64,000 nucleotides of DNA from Cryobacterium flavum (GTDB lineage: Bacteria; Actinomycetota; Actinomycetes; Actinomycetales; Microbacteriaceae). Shown here piece by piece: positions 26,419-35,266 of the stretch. The notes under the pieces were generated by a model. The model was given only the letters and a program-made list of their open reading frames with translations, was not told the DNA's origin and made no database searches. The stretch is from the NCBI RefSeq assembly GCF_900103805.1, contig NZ_FNIB01000001.1:62001-126000 (forward strand). The letters are read 5' to 3'. Position 1 is the stretch's first letter, and every line of letters begins with the position of its first letter. Made by a program: the position numbers and the translations under genes.

Positions 26419-27189
26419 TTAGCCGCCGGAACGGCGGGTGACAAGCTTCTCCACGATGAGAGCTGCACAATAGAAAGCGAGTCCGAGAATGATCGAGCCG
26501 AGCACGTAGGCCCAGGCCAGCCCGTAGTTGCTGCTCGACGCGGCCGAGGTGATGGACTTGCCGAGGCCGCCGACCGGTCCGCCGAAGTACTCGGCGATCA
26601 GGGCGCTGATCACGGCGAGCGACGATGCGATGCGCAGCCCGGTGAAGACGAACGGCAGCGCGGTGGGCAGGGTGACCGCCCGAGTGGCCTGCCAGCTGGT
26701 GACGGCGTAGGCACGCATCAGGTCACGGTGCACCGGGCGCACCTGGCGCAGGCCCTTGAGGGTGTTGAAGTAGACCGGCACGAACACGGCGAGCGCCGCG
26801 ACCAGCTGCCGAGCGGTCTCGGCGCCGGCGCCGAACATCGTGTAGAGCACCGGCGCGAGAGCCACGATCGGCACCACCGAGAGGGCTGCGACGATCGGTG
26901 CGGCCATCTCATCGAGCAGGCGGGCGAGCGCCGCCACGATCGCCAGCGCAATGCCGAGCACGGCGCCGATGACCAGGCCGATCAGGGAGTTACGGCCGGT
27001 GACCGTCATTCCGCCGGCGACATTGTTCAGATTGCCGGCGAATTCGGCGCCGATCGCAAACGGTGCCGGCAGGATGAACGCCTTGATCGCCAGCCCGGTG
27101 ACCAGGCCCTGCCACAGCAGAATAACGGCCACCCCGAACACGATCGGGGCGAGTACGGTCTGCAGCAGTCCGGGCTGGGCGGTTCTCAT
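26419..27189 (-). CDS. ABC transporter permease (SsuC/TauC-like)
   Basis: This 256-residue BPD-type permease has about six membrane helices and the EAA-like loop LMRAYAVTSWQATRAVTLPTA near residue 160. The ATG at 27189 overlaps the ATPase stop by 4 bp (ATGA type). The longer frame to 27897 only reads antiparallel codons of the ATPase gene in another frame. It is the second permease of this importer, so a heterodimeric channel is likely. Confidence 0.9.
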   Translation of the reverse strand: MRTAQPGLLQTVLAPIVFGVAVILLWQGLVTGLAIKAFILPAPFAIGAEFAGNLNNVAGGMTVTGRNSLIGLVIGAVLGIALAIVAALARLLDEMAAPIVAALSVVPIVALAPVLYTMFGAGAETARQLVAALAVFVPVYFNTLKGLRQVRPVHRDLMRAYAVTSWQATRAVTLPTALPFVFTGLRIASSLAVISALIAEYFGGPVGGLGKSITSAASSSNYGLAWAYVLGSIILGLAFYCAALIVEKLVTRRSGG

Positions 27190-28106
27190 CGCGTCTCGAC
27201 CCCGCGAGCTCCGGTCTTCGGCACGACTCCCGTCGGCAACCCCGTGCCCGATGAATCGGGGTCGCCGTGCAGCAGATCGCGCACCTCGCTGAGGGAACGA
27301 AAGAAACCCTCGTCTTCGCGCAGGTCTTCGCCGCGGCCACTCATATCGCCAAGCCCAACGCCCACAATAGAACGGATGCGTCCGGGCCGTGGCTCCAGCA
27401 CTACCACCCGGTTGGAGAGAAACACCGCTTCGGGAATGGAATGGGTGACGAAGACCACGGCGGCCTGAGTTTCGGCGCAAATGCGCACGAGTTCGTTCTG
27501 CATGCGCTCGCGGGTCATTTCGTCGAGGGCGCCGAACGGTTCGTCCATGAGCAGCAGGCTCGGGCTTTCGGCGAGCGCGCGGGCGATCGCCACGCGCTGC
27601 TGCATGCCGCCGGAGAGCTGGTCGGGATAGTGCGCCGCGAAGTCGGAGAGCCCGACCAGCGCGATCAGTTCGGCGGCACGCCCCCGCCTCGCCGCCTTGC
27701 CGACCCCGTGCAGCTCGAGCGGCAGCTCGATATTGCCGGCGACCGTGCGCCAGGGCAGCAGGCCGGCCTGCTGAAAAGCGATGCCGTAGTCCTGGTCGAT
27801 GCGGGCCTGCCGGGCCGGTTTGCCGAATACCTCGATGCTGCCGCTCGTGGGCACGTCGAGGTCGGCGATGAGTCTCAGCAGCGTGCTCTTGCCGCATCCG
27901 CTTGGCCCGATCAGGCTGACGAATTCGCCGGGCGCGACGTCAAGGCTCACGTCGTCGAGGGCGGTGACGCCTGGACCCTTGCCGGCGGCGAAGATGCGGC
28001 TGACGCCGTGCACATTCACTGCGGGCACATCGACTGCGGGCACATCGCCTCCGGGCACATCGCCTCCGGGCACATCGCCTCCGGGCACATTCAGTGTGTC
28101 GGTCAT
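27186..28106 (-). CDS. ABC transporter ATP-binding protein (SsuB/TauB-like)
   Basis: This 306-residue ATPase has Walker [12 protein letters not shown] near residue 68, the signature [14 protein letters not shown] near 163, Walker [13 protein letters not shown] near 184 and the switch His in FVTHSIPEA. It powers the adjacent permeases. The first ~31 residues are an unusual run of pentapeptides (VPGGD three times, then [10 protein letters not shown]), encoded by 15-bp tandem repeats; the ABC fold starts after them. ATG at 28106 overlaps the preceding permease stop by 4 bp. Confidence 0.92.
   Translation of the reverse strand: MTDTLNVPGGDVPGGDVPGGDVPAVDVPAVNVHGVSRIFAAGKGPGVTALDDVSLDVAPGEFVSLIGPSGCGKSTLLRLIADLDVPTSGSIEVFGKPARQARIDQDYGIAFQQAGLLPWRTVAGNIELPLELHGVGKAARRGRAAELIALVGLSDFAAHYPDQLSGGMQQRVAIARALAESPSLLLMDEPFGALDEMTRERMQNELVRICAETQAAVVFVTHSIPEAVFLSNRVVVLEPRPGRIRSIVGVGLGDMSGRGEDLREDEGFFRSLSEVRDLLHGDPDSSGTGLPTGVVPKTGARGVETR
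28010..28099. repeat. 15-bp tandem repeat inside the ATPase gene
   Basis: Five full units of GCACATCGCCTCCGG-like sequence and a partial sixth run from 28010 to 28099; three central units (28040-28084) are identical. The unit length is a multiple of three, so gain or loss of units would change the length of the N-terminal pentapeptide run without a frameshift. Confidence 0.85.
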
Positions 28107-29062
28107 GCTACTTCTCCCCTGCGAAAACGACGAAGGAACAGCCCGATCAGGCCCACAAAGCCGGCGGCGACGAGGCCGACCAGGATCGATCCGAAGATGG
28201 GTGCCCAGGGCTTGCCCGGGTCGTTGCCGGCCGCGCCGGCGTACTCAACGATGAGCCGGCCGATGCCGCCGCGCAGCCCGATCGATACCTCGGCGACGAC
28301 GCTGCCGACGACCGCGCTGACCGCGGCCAGGCGCAGGGCCGGCAGCAGGTAGCCGACGCTGGTCGGCAGGCGCAGCCGCCACAGCGTCTTCCACCAGCCG
28401 ACCGCATAGCAGTGCATGAGGTCGACGTGGTTGGCGTCGGGCGAGGCGAGGCCGCGCAGGGCGCCGATCGACACCGGGAAGAACGCGAGGTAGGAGGCGA
28501 TCAGGGCCACCGACATCCAGCTTTCCCAGGTGAATTCGCCGAACTGGATCTGCGCGCCCCAGCGCCGCACCAGCGGGGCGATCGCGATGAGCGGCACGGT
28601 CTGGCTCAGAATGATCCACGGCAGAATCGCCGACTCGGCCAGGCGAAAGCGCTGCATCAGCAGGGCGAGGGCGAGCCCAACGGTCACGCCGACCAGCCAG
28701 CCGACCGCGGCGATGCCGAGGGTGAACAGCGAGCCCTGCAGCACCGCCTGCCACAACGGCAGAGCGGATGCCGCGCCCGTCACCGGGTCGAACAAGCGCT
28801 CGGCCATGACCGCGAGGTGCGGCATGGCGAGGTCGGTCGTGCGCGGCAACACCGTGATGCCGCCAAGAACCACTCCGTCGGCGGGTCCGAGCGTTTTGTA
28901 GAGCTCCCAGATCAGGGCGAGCAGCACGAGACCGGCCAGGCCGAACAGACCGCCGCGCAGCCGCGGGTGCACGACGGCGCTCCGGCGGCGGGACACGCGC
29001 GGTTTGGGTACGCCAAGCGCGCCGCGATTAAGCGGTGCGCTCTGCTCGGTCTGGGTGGTCAT
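28103..29062 (-). CDS. ABC transporter permease (SsuC/TauC-like)
   Basis: This 319-residue BPD-type permease has a basic N-terminal tail and about six to seven membrane helices. The EAA-like loop is VDLMHCYAVGWWKTLWRLRLP near residue 225 (quoted in part: YAVGWWKTLWRLRLP). It is the first importer gene after the LLM oxidoreductase and overlaps the ATPase start. It is longer at the N-terminus than the second permease and shares only family-level similarity with it. Confidence 0.9.
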   Translation of the reverse strand: MTTQTEQSAPLNRGALGVPKPRVSRRRSAVVHPRLRGGLFGLAGLVLLALIWELYKTLGPADGVVLGGITVLPRTTDLAMPHLAVMAERLFDPVTGAASALPLWQAVLQGSLFTLGIAAVGWLVGVTVGLALALLMQRFRLAESAILPWIILSQTVPLIAIAPLVRRWGAQIQFGEFTWESWMSVALIASYLAFFPVSIGALRGLASPDANHVDLMHCYAVGWWKTLWRLRLPTSVGYLLPALRLAAVSAVVGSVVAEVSIGLRGGIGRLIVEYAGAAGNDPGKPWAPIFGSILVGLVAAGFVGLIGLFLRRFRRGEVA

Positions 29063-29076
29063 CCGCTTATTTCTTA

Positions 29077-30093
29077 TTACTTCTTAGCCGTGATGGCGTC
29101 GGTCAGAGCCGGAATCACGGTCTCGCCGTAGACGCGCATCGTTTCTTCCTTGTTGTCGTGCTGCAGGTAACCGGCGAACTGGTCGACCCCGAGCTCCTTG
29201 AGGGCCTCGAGCTTCTCGATGTGGTCCTTCGCCGTACCGAGCAGGCAGAACCGGTCGACGATCTCGTCGGGCACGAACGCGGCGTGCTCGTTGCCGGCCT
29301 TGCCGTGCTGGTTGTAGTCGTAGCCCTCACGGTCTTTGATGTAGTCGGTGAGCGCCTTCGGCACGGCGGAATCGGCACCATACTTGGCCACGATGTCGGC
29401 CACGTGGTTGCCGACCATGCCGCCGAACCAGCGGCACTGGTCGCGCATGTGCTCCCAGTTCGAACCGACATAGGCGGGGGCGGCGACACAGAATTTGATC
29501 TCCAGCGGGTCGCGCCCGGCGTTGGACGCTGCGGTGCGCACGCTTTCGATCATCCACTTGGCCACGTCGAGGTCGGCCATCTGCAGGATGAAGCCGTCGC
29601 CCACCTCGCCGGCGAGCTTGAGCGCGAGGGGACCGTAGGCGGCGACCCAGACGTCGAGGCTCGACCCGCGGCTCCACGGAAACTGCACCGTGGCACCGTT
29701 GTATTCCACCGGGCGGGAGTTGGCGAGCTCGCGAATGACGTGGATCGATTCGCGCAGGGTCTTCAGCGTGGTGGGCGCACCGTTGGTGGTGCGCACCGCC
29801 GAGTCGCCGCGGCCGATGCCGCAGATGGTGCGGTTGCCGTACATCTCATTGAGGGTCGCGTACGTGGATGCCGTGACTGTCCAGTCGCGCGTGGCCGGGT
29901 TGGTGACCATGGGGCCGACGATGATCTTGCTGGTCTCGGCCAGGATGCGGCTGTAAATCACATACGGTTCCTGCCAGAGCAGGTGCGAGTCGAAGGTCCA
30001 GACGTGGCTGAAACCGTGCGCCTCGGCCAGTTTGGCCAGTTGCACGGTGCGCGCCGACGGCGGGTTGGTTTGAAGTACTGCTCCGAAATCCAT
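29077..30093 (-). CDS. LLM-class F420-dependent-type oxidoreductase
   Basis: This 338-residue protein has the luciferase-like TIM barrel. Features include FSHVWTFDSHLLWQEPY near residue 28, the substrate-loop segment IIVGPMVTNPATRDWTVTA near 57, and GIGRGDSAVRTTNG near 92. It resembles the F420-linked subfamily represented by CPS_4081 (TIGR03842) rather than FMN monooxygenases. It sits 15 bp from the first permease and 29 bp from dihydropyrimidinase, inside a pyrimidine operon that lacks a classical dihydropyrimidine dehydrogenase. A redox step on the pyrimidine or hydantoin ring is inferred; RutA, another LLM protein, oxidises uracil in a different pathway. Confidence 0.85.
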   Translation of the reverse strand: MDFGAVLQTNPPSARTVQLAKLAEAHGFSHVWTFDSHLLWQEPYVIYSRILAETSKIIVGPMVTNPATRDWTVTASTYATLNEMYGNRTICGIGRGDSAVRTTNGAPTTLKTLRESIHVIRELANSRPVEYNGATVQFPWSRGSSLDVWVAAYGPLALKLAGEVGDGFILQMADLDVAKWMIESVRTAASNAGRDPLEIKFCVAAPAYVGSNWEHMRDQCRWFGGMVGNHVADIVAKYGADSAVPKALTDYIKDREGYDYNQHGKAGNEHAAFVPDEIVDRFCLLGTAKDHIEKLEALKELGVDQFAGYLQHDNKEETMRVYGETVIPALTDAITAKK

Positions 30094-30121
30094 GTCCTGT
30101 CCCTGTTATCCGGTTCTTGGC

Positions 30122-31555
30122 CTAAATCAAGTACTGGCTCAGGCCGCGCTTGATGTAGCGACCGTCACCCTTGGCGCCGAGATAGGCGAAATCGTCGACG
30201 ACGACCTTGCCGCGGGAGATGACGGTATCGACGTGGCCGTCGATCTCGTAGCCTTCCCAGGCGGAGTAGTCCATGTTCATGTGGTGTGACTTTCCCACTC
30301 CGATAGACGTGTGCCCGTTCGGGTCGTAGATCACCACGTCGCCGTCGGCTCCGGGAGCAATCACGCCCTTCTGGCCGTACATGCCGAACATGCGTGCCGG
30401 GGTGGTGGAGCAGACTTCGACCCAGCGTTCGAGCGAGATCTTGCCGTCGACGACGCCCTGGTAGAGCAGGTCCATGCGGTGTTCGACCGAGCCGATGCCG
30501 TTGGGGATCTTGGAGAAGTCGGTCAGGCCCATGTCTTTCTGGCCCTTCATGCAGAACGGGCAGTGATCGGTGGAGACCATCTGAATGTCGTTGGTGCGCA
30601 GGCTTTGCCACATGTGGTGCTGGTGGCCTTCAGCCTTGGCGCGCAGCGGCGTCGAACAGACCCATTTGGCTCCTTCGAAGGTGCCCCACTCGTCGCTCTC
30701 GGCGCCGAGGTTGTCCTCGAGCGAGAGGTAGAGGTACTGCGGGCAGGTCTCGCCGAACACGTTCTGGCCGTTGTCTCGGGCCTGCGCAATCTGGTCCACG
30801 GCCTGCTTCGCCGACACGTGCACGACGTAGAGCGGAGCGCCGGTGAGGTTGGCGAGCATGATGGCTCGGTGGGTGGCTTCTTCTTCGGCCTGCCAGGGCC
30901 GGGTGAGACCGTGGTAGAGCGGGCCGGTGTTGCCGGCGGCGACGGCCTGCTGCACGAGCAGGTCGATGACGCTGCCGTTCTCGGCGTGCATCATGATCAT
31001 GCTGCCGTTCGTGGCGGCACGCTGCATGGCCTTGACGATCTGGCCGTCGTCGCTGAGAAAGACCCCCTTGTAGGCCATGAACAGTTTGAAGCTCGAGACG
31101 CCTTCGTCGACGAGCGTGTCCATCGCGGTGAGGGAGCTGTCTTGCACGTCACTGAGGATCTGGTGGAAGCCGTAGTCGATGGCGCACTGGCCGGCGGCTT
31201 TCTGCTGCCAAGCGGCATAGCGCTCGAGCACGTCTTCGCCGGCGTACTGCACGACGAAGTCAACGATGCTCGTGGTGCCACCCCAGGCGGCCGCGCGGGT
31301 TCCGGTTTCGAAGGTGTCGCTGGCCTGGGTACCGCCGAACGGCATTTCCATGTGGGTGTGGGCGTCGATGCCGCCCGGGATGACGTACTTGCCGCCGGCG
31401 TCGATGACGCGGTCGACGTTGCTCGCCACATCGAAACCGAGCAGGGTGGAGCCGGGTGCGAGCACGGCGACGATTTTCTCGCCATCGATGAGCACGTCGG
31501 CGAGGCCTCGACCCGTGGCGTTGACCACGGTGCCGTTCTTGATCAAAGTCTTCAT
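30122..31555 (-). CDS. hydA: Dihydropyrimidinase (D-hydantoinase)
   Basis: This 477-residue cyclic amidohydrolase opens dihydrouracil or dihydrothymine to the N-carbamoyl-beta-amino acid. The metal ligands are visible: His pair in GIDAHTHMEMPFGG near residue 57, the carboxylated Lys in SSFKLFMAYKG near 150, His in MMHAENGSVID near 182, His in YVVHVSAKQA near 239 and Asp in MVSTDHCPF near 316. The start ATG follows AGAGGATGCC. It is second in the operon, after the nitrilase-type hydrolase, which takes the next step. Confidence 0.94.
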   Translation of the reverse strand: MKTLIKNGTVVNATGRGLADVLIDGEKIVAVLAPGSTLLGFDVASNVDRVIDAGGKYVIPGGIDAHTHMEMPFGGTQASDTFETGTRAAAWGGTTSIVDFVVQYAGEDVLERYAAWQQKAAGQCAIDYGFHQILSDVQDSSLTAMDTLVDEGVSSFKLFMAYKGVFLSDDGQIVKAMQRAATNGSMIMMHAENGSVIDLLVQQAVAAGNTGPLYHGLTRPWQAEEEATHRAIMLANLTGAPLYVVHVSAKQAVDQIAQARDNGQNVFGETCPQYLYLSLEDNLGAESDEWGTFEGAKWVCSTPLRAKAEGHQHHMWQSLRTNDIQMVSTDHCPFCMKGQKDMGLTDFSKIPNGIGSVEHRMDLLYQGVVDGKISLERWVEVCSTTPARMFGMYGQKGVIAPGADGDVVIYDPNGHTSIGVGKSHHMNMDYSAWEGYEIDGHVDTVISRGKVVVDDFAYLGAKGDGRYIKRGLSQYLI

Positions 31556-31585
31556 GGCATCCTCTTCGCTGAAAGTGTCAGGGGT

Positions 31586-31633
31586 AGCGGATGCTGCCGG
31601 CTGCGTTTTGCAGGCCGGCCGGCAGCATCCGCT
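31586..31633 (-). other. Long intercistronic hairpin between ureidopropionase and hydA
   Basis: AGCGGATGCTGCCGGC (31586-31601) and its exact reverse complement (31618-31633) form a perfect 16-bp stem with a 16-base loop. It lies 13 bp after the stop of the nitrilase-type gene and 30 bp before the hydA start. No T tract follows, so partial termination or mRNA protection/processing are both possible. The stem is built on the GCGGATGC motif common in this genome. Confidence 0.75.
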
Positions 31634-31646
31634 TGTGGCCTAGTTA

Positions 31647-32531
31647 CTAGGGGGCGACGAGGGGCTCGTAGGAGTCGGGGCGACGGTCCCGGTAGAACTG
31701 CCAGGAGTTGCGCACCTCGCGGATGACGCCGAGGTCGAGGTCTCGCACGAGGATCTCCTCGGTATCGGTCGAGGCGACCTCGCCGACGTAGTTGCCCTTG
31801 GGATCAACGAAGTACGAGCTGCCGTAGAAGGTCACGGCTTCGTCGCCGAACTCGGCCTCTTCATTGCCGATGCGGTTGTTGGCGCCGACGTAATACTGGT
31901 TGGCGACGGCGGCGGCCGGCTGCTCGAGCTCCCACAGGCGGTTGGAGAGGCCGGGCTTGGTGGCCGAGGGGTTGAACACGATCTCGGCGCCGTTCAGGCC
32001 AAGTGCACGCCAGCCCTCCGGGAAGTGGCGGTCGTAGCAAATGTAGACGCCGATCTTGCCGTACGCCGTGTCGAACACTGGGTAGTCGGTGTTGCCGGGG
32101 CGAAAGTAGAACTTCTCCCAGAACTGCGGCAGGTGCGGGATGTGGTGCTTGCGGTATTTGCCGAGGTAGGTTCCGTCGGCGTCGATGACCGCGGCGGTGT
32201 TGTAGAGCACGCCGGGCTGTTCTTCTTCATACATCGGCACGACGATGACCATCTTGTACTCGCTCGCGAGCTTCTGAAAGCGCTCGACGATGGGGCCGGG
32301 CACGGCCTGTGCGTAGTCGTAATACTTGGCGTCCTGCACGATACCGAAATACGGCCCGTGGAAGAGTTCCTGAAAGCAGATCACCTGCACGCCCTGGGCG
32401 GCCGCGGTGCGCACGAAGCCTTCGTGCTTCGCGATCATGGATTCTTCGTCGCCGGTCCAGGTGGCCTGGGTGATGGCGGTTCGAACAATGTTTCTTTTGT
32501 CGGTGCTGGTGCCGGTCGTACCCGTGTTCAT
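31647..32531 (-). CDS. Nitrilase-superfamily beta-ureidopropionase-like amidohydrolase
   Basis: This 294-residue protein has the nitrilase Glu-Lys-Cys triad: FQELFHGPYFG near residue 53, KYRKHHIPHLP near 130, and GVYICYDRHFPEGWR near 165. The sequence around the Cys fits N-carbamoyl-beta-alanine amidohydrolases, which release beta-alanine, CO2 and ammonia. It is the promoter-proximal gene of the operon, just before dihydropyrimidinase, giving the substrate by context. Related N-carbamoylputrescine or D-carbamoylase activity is the alternative. Confidence 0.9.
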   Translation of the reverse strand: MNTGTTGTSTDKRNIVRTAITQATWTGDEESMIAKHEGFVRTAAAQGVQVICFQELFHGPYFGIVQDAKYYDYAQAVPGPIVERFQKLASEYKMVIVVPMYEEEQPGVLYNTAAVIDADGTYLGKYRKHHIPHLPQFWEKFYFRPGNTDYPVFDTAYGKIGVYICYDRHFPEGWRALGLNGAEIVFNPSATKPGLSNRLWELEQPAAAVANQYYVGANNRIGNEEAEFGDEAVTFYGSSYFVDPKGNYVGEVASTDTEEILVRDLDLGVIREVRNSWQFYRDRRPDSYEPLVAP

Positions 32532-32683
32532 GCTGTGCCTTCCACTTGCTTTCGTTAGTCAAGGGCCGATACGAACCGCGCTGTTCGTATTGTTATTATT
32601 TGACGTAAACATTTCAAATGTGTTTCTCTGTGTATCGCACGCATTAATCATCCTGTCGTCCGACGCAGCCAGGGGCAAGAGCA
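32532..32683. promoter_or_regulatory. Divergent promoter region of the pyrimidine operon and MocR gene
   Basis: This 152-bp AT-rich gap separates the start of the minus-strand catabolic operon from the plus-strand MocR regulator. It contains the AT-rich run TTCGTATTGTTATTATTTGA (32586-32605) and is the natural place for both promoters and the regulator's operator. No clear palindrome was identified by eye. Confidence 0.5.
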
Positions 32684-34066
32684 ATGCAGAACTTTATCGA
32701 CGAAATCGAACAACGCACGCCCGCAGGCATCGCCGCGGCCATCGGCCGACTGATTGCCTCCGGGCGACTCGCGCCGGGCGACCGTCTGCCGACCGTTCGA
32801 GTGCTCGCCGGCGAGCTCGGCGTGAGTCCCGCCACGGTCAGTCATGCCTGGCAGGCCCTCTCAGCCGTCGGCCTGATCGTGTCGCGTGGTCGGGGCGGCA
32901 CCTTCGTTCAGGATGCCGCGCCCAAGTGGCTGCCGGCGCGCAGCCAGTCCATGGTCGGCCCGATCGGCCCGGCCCGCCTCGATCTCTCCCGCGGCACGCC
33001 CGACCCGCGGTTGTTGCCAGCGCTCGGGCCGGCCCTCTCCCGGGTATCGCAGCGCGCGGTGACGCCGAGCTATCAGGACCTGCCCATCCTTCCGGAGTTG
33101 CTCGAGGTGCTGCGCGGGTCGTGGCCGTACCCGGTCGAGACGATCACCATCGTCGACGGTGCCCTCGACGCCATCTCGCGCTGCCTCGACGCGGTCACCC
33201 GGTTCGGCGACCGGGTCATCGTGGAGAACCCGTCGTTTCCGCCGTTCTTCGACCTGCTCGACCAGCTCGGCCTCGAGCGACTCCCGGTAGCGGTCGACGA
33301 GCACGGCATTGTTCCGGCCGACTTCGCCGCGGCGCTGAAGCTCGGCCCGACCGTGGTGCTGCTGCAGCCGCGGGCGCAGAACCCCACCGGCGCCTCGATG
33401 ACGGCGCATCGGGCCGAGGAGCTGGCCCGTCTGCTGCGCGCTACGCCGGCGAGCGCCGACACCATCGTGATCGAAGACGACCACTCCGCCGAGATCAGCA
33501 TCGCCCCCGACGTGAGTCTCGGCCTCTGGCTGCCGGAACGCACCCTGCACGTGCGCAGCTTCTCCAAATCGCACGGCCCCGACCTGCGCATGGCCGCGCT
33601 CGGCGGCCCGGCCGCGCTGATCGACCCGATCGTATCGCGGCGCATGCTCGGCCCCGGCTGGACCAGCCGCATGCTGCAGACCATTTTGCACGACCTGCTC
33701 ACCAACGGCGAGAGCATGGCCCAGGTCAGCGAGGCCCGCCGCATCTACTTCGCCCGCCAGCGTGCCCTCGCCGATGCCCTAGCCGAGTTCGGGCTTGACG
33801 TGGTGCAGGCCGACGGCATCAACACCTGGCTGCCCGTGCAGAACGAGCGGGATGCCATGGTGCGGCTCGCCGCCTCCGGCATTCGCGTGGCTGGCGGTTC
33901 GCCGTTTCTGGCCGCCCCGGATTTGTCCAACACTGGCGGCCCCGCATTCATTCGCGTGACCGCCGGCGCCCTGCCCGACGATATCCGACCGGTGGCCGAG
34001 GCGCTGGCTGCGGCGGCGCATCCGCTTGATTCGGCCGTGCACCCCATCGGTGCGCGCTGGTCGTAG
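32684..34066 (+). CDS. MocR/GabR-type PLP-dependent GntR regulator
   Basis: This 460-residue regulator joins an N-terminal GntR winged helix (RLIASGRLAPGDRLPTVRVL, then LGVSPATVSHAWQAL, residues 22-65) to a fold-type I aminotransferase domain. The PLP lysine is in VRSFSKSHGPDLRMA near residue 302, with QPRAQNPTGAS near residue 228. Such regulators sense amino compounds by external aldimine formation. Beta-alanine or a related amine from the divergent operon is the likely ligand, by analogy with GabR and gamma-aminobutyrate. Confidence 0.9.
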   Translation: MQNFIDEIEQRTPAGIAAAIGRLIASGRLAPGDRLPTVRVLAGELGVSPATVSHAWQALSAVGLIVSRGRGGTFVQDAAPKWLPARSQSMVGPIGPARLDLSRGTPDPRLLPALGPALSRVSQRAVTPSYQDLPILPELLEVLRGSWPYPVETITIVDGALDAISRCLDAVTRFGDRVIVENPSFPPFFDLLDQLGLERLPVAVDEHGIVPADFAAALKLGPTVVLLQPRAQNPTGASMTAHRAEELARLLRATPASADTIVIEDDHSAEISIAPDVSLGLWLPERTLHVRSFSKSHGPDLRMAALGGPAALIDPIVSRRMLGPGWTSRMLQTILHDLLTNGESMAQVSEARRIYFARQRALADALAEFGLDVVQADGINTWLPVQNERDAMVRLAASGIRVAGGSPFLAAPDLSNTGGPAFIRVTAGALPDDIRPVAEALAAAAHPLDSAVHPIGARWS

Positions 34067-34087
34067 CCGGATTCGTTCGCTTAGGCC

Positions 34088-35092
34088 TCAGCCCAGCTGG
34101 CGCAGCCGCGGGGCCAGGTCACGCTCGAACAGGTCGAGAAAACGCTTCTGGTCGTGGCCGGGCGCGTGGAAGACCAGGTGGTTGAGGCCTGCGTCGAGGT
34201 AGGGCTTGATCAGAGCGACGGCTTCGTCGGGGTCGGAGGCGACGATCCAGCGCTTGGCGACCTGCTCGATCGGGAGCGCATCGGCGGCGGCCTCCATCTC
34301 GAGCGGGTCGTGAATGGACTGCTTCTGCTCGGGCGTGAGCGACAGCGGGGCCCAGAACCGGGTGTTCTCCAGCGCGGCCTGCGCGTCGGTGTCGTAGGAG
34401 ATCTTGATCTCGATCATGCGGTCGATGTCGTCCTGAGCGCGACCGACCTTGTCCAGCCCCTCGGCGACGGCGGGAAGGAGTTTCTCGGTGTAGAGCTCCA
34501 TACCCTTACCCGAGGTGCAAATGAAACCGTCGCCGGCACGGCCGGCATAGCGAGCCACGACGGGGCCGCCGGCCGCGATATACACCGGCACCGGGGCATC
34601 CGGAGTGTCGTAGAGGGTGGCGCCGACGGTGGAATAGTACTCACCCGTGAAGTCGATGCGCTCGCCGGTCCAAAGCTGCCGCATGAGGTCGACGGCCTCG
34701 CGCAGGCGCGCAAAACGTTCCTTGAACTCGGGCCACTCGCCCTTGTAGCCCGTGGCGATCTCGTTGAGGGCCTCGCCCGTTCCCACACCAAGCATGATTC
34801 GCCCGGGGTACAGGCAGCCCATGGTTCCAAAGGCCTGCGCCAGCACGGCCGGGTTGTAGCGGAACGTGGGAGTCATCACCGACGTGCCGATCTGCACCCG
34901 CTTGGTGCGTTCGCCGACCGCGGCCATCCACGCCATCGCGTAGGGCGCATGGCCGCCTTCGTGGCGCCACGGCTGAAAGTGGTCGCTCACGGTGACGCTG
35001 TCGAGCCCGTGCTCTTCGGCCATGACGCCGAGTTCCACTAGCTCTCGCGGTGCGAACTGCTCCGCCGACGCTTTCAATCCCAGCTTCAACAT
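34088..35092 (-). CDS. fgd: F420-dependent glucose-6-phosphate dehydrogenase
   Basis: Fgd oxidises glucose-6-phosphate and reduces F420 to F420H2, the main source of reduced F420 in Actinobacteria. The 334 residues from ATG 35092 match the mycobacterial Fgd1 pattern closely: [20 protein letters not shown] at the N-terminus, the active-site His and Trp in VSDHFQPW, the Glu in [28 protein letters not shown], and the C-terminal [21 protein letters not shown] lies 5-6 bases before the ATG. It is divergent from the F420-0 transporter operon, so both probably share one control region. Confidence 0.95.
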   Translation of the reverse strand: MLKLGLKASAEQFAPRELVELGVMAEEHGLDSVTVSDHFQPWRHEGGHAPYAMAWMAAVGERTKRVQIGTSVMTPTFRYNPAVLAQAFGTMGCLYPGRIMLGVGTGEALNEIATGYKGEWPEFKERFARLREAVDLMRQLWTGERIDFTGEYYSTVGATLYDTPDAPVPVYIAAGGPVVARYAGRAGDGFICTSGKGMELYTEKLLPAVAEGLDKVGRAQDDIDRMIEIKISYDTDAQAALENTRFWAPLSLTPEQKQSIHDPLEMEAAADALPIEQVAKRWIVASDPDEAVALIKPYLDAGLNHLVFHAPGHDQKRFLDLFERDLAPRLRQLG

Positions 35093-35109
35093 GCGCTCTC
35101 CCTCTTGTC

Positions 35110-35145
35110 GTACCCAATATTCGCACTGACTCAATATTTGCACTG
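35110..35145. promoter_or_regulatory. Direct repeat in the fgd / F420-0 transporter control region
   Basis: CAATATTCGCACTG (35115-35128) and CAATATTTGCACTG (35132-35145) differ at one base and have a 17-bp period. GTACCCA (35110-35116) overlaps the first unit. The element is 18-53 bp upstream of the fgd start. A similar GTACCCA...TCGCA arrangement precedes the second Fgd-like gene at 44850. Confidence 0.6.
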
Positions 35146-35173
35146 GCCGGTCCCTGCTACGGTATTCGTGACC

Positions 35174-35193
35174 ACCAATTAGGTTTTATTGGT
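35174..35193. promoter_or_regulatory. Palindrome upstream of the F420-0 transporter operon
   Basis: ACCAATTA (35174-35181) and TTATTGGT (35186-35193) form an 8-bp inverted repeat with one mismatch around GGTT. It lies about 75-95 bp upstream of the substrate-binding protein start and 80 bp upstream of fgd, so it could be an operator. Confidence 0.4.
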
Positions 35194-35266
35194 TGAGCTT
35201 GCCTCGATTTGGGCAGCAGGTCTCTGGACAATCCAGTCTCCCGTGCCCAAAATAATGAGGTTCTGC

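Noticed and set aside
25191..28106. TPP riboswitch for the THI5-like importer
   Set aside because: No CTGAGA-type conserved core or thi-box structure was found upstream of the importer or the operon, and no thiamine gene is present.
30311..31726. 471-codon frame antisense to hydA
   Set aside because: Shadow of dihydropyrimidinase, whose metal ligands are all intact.
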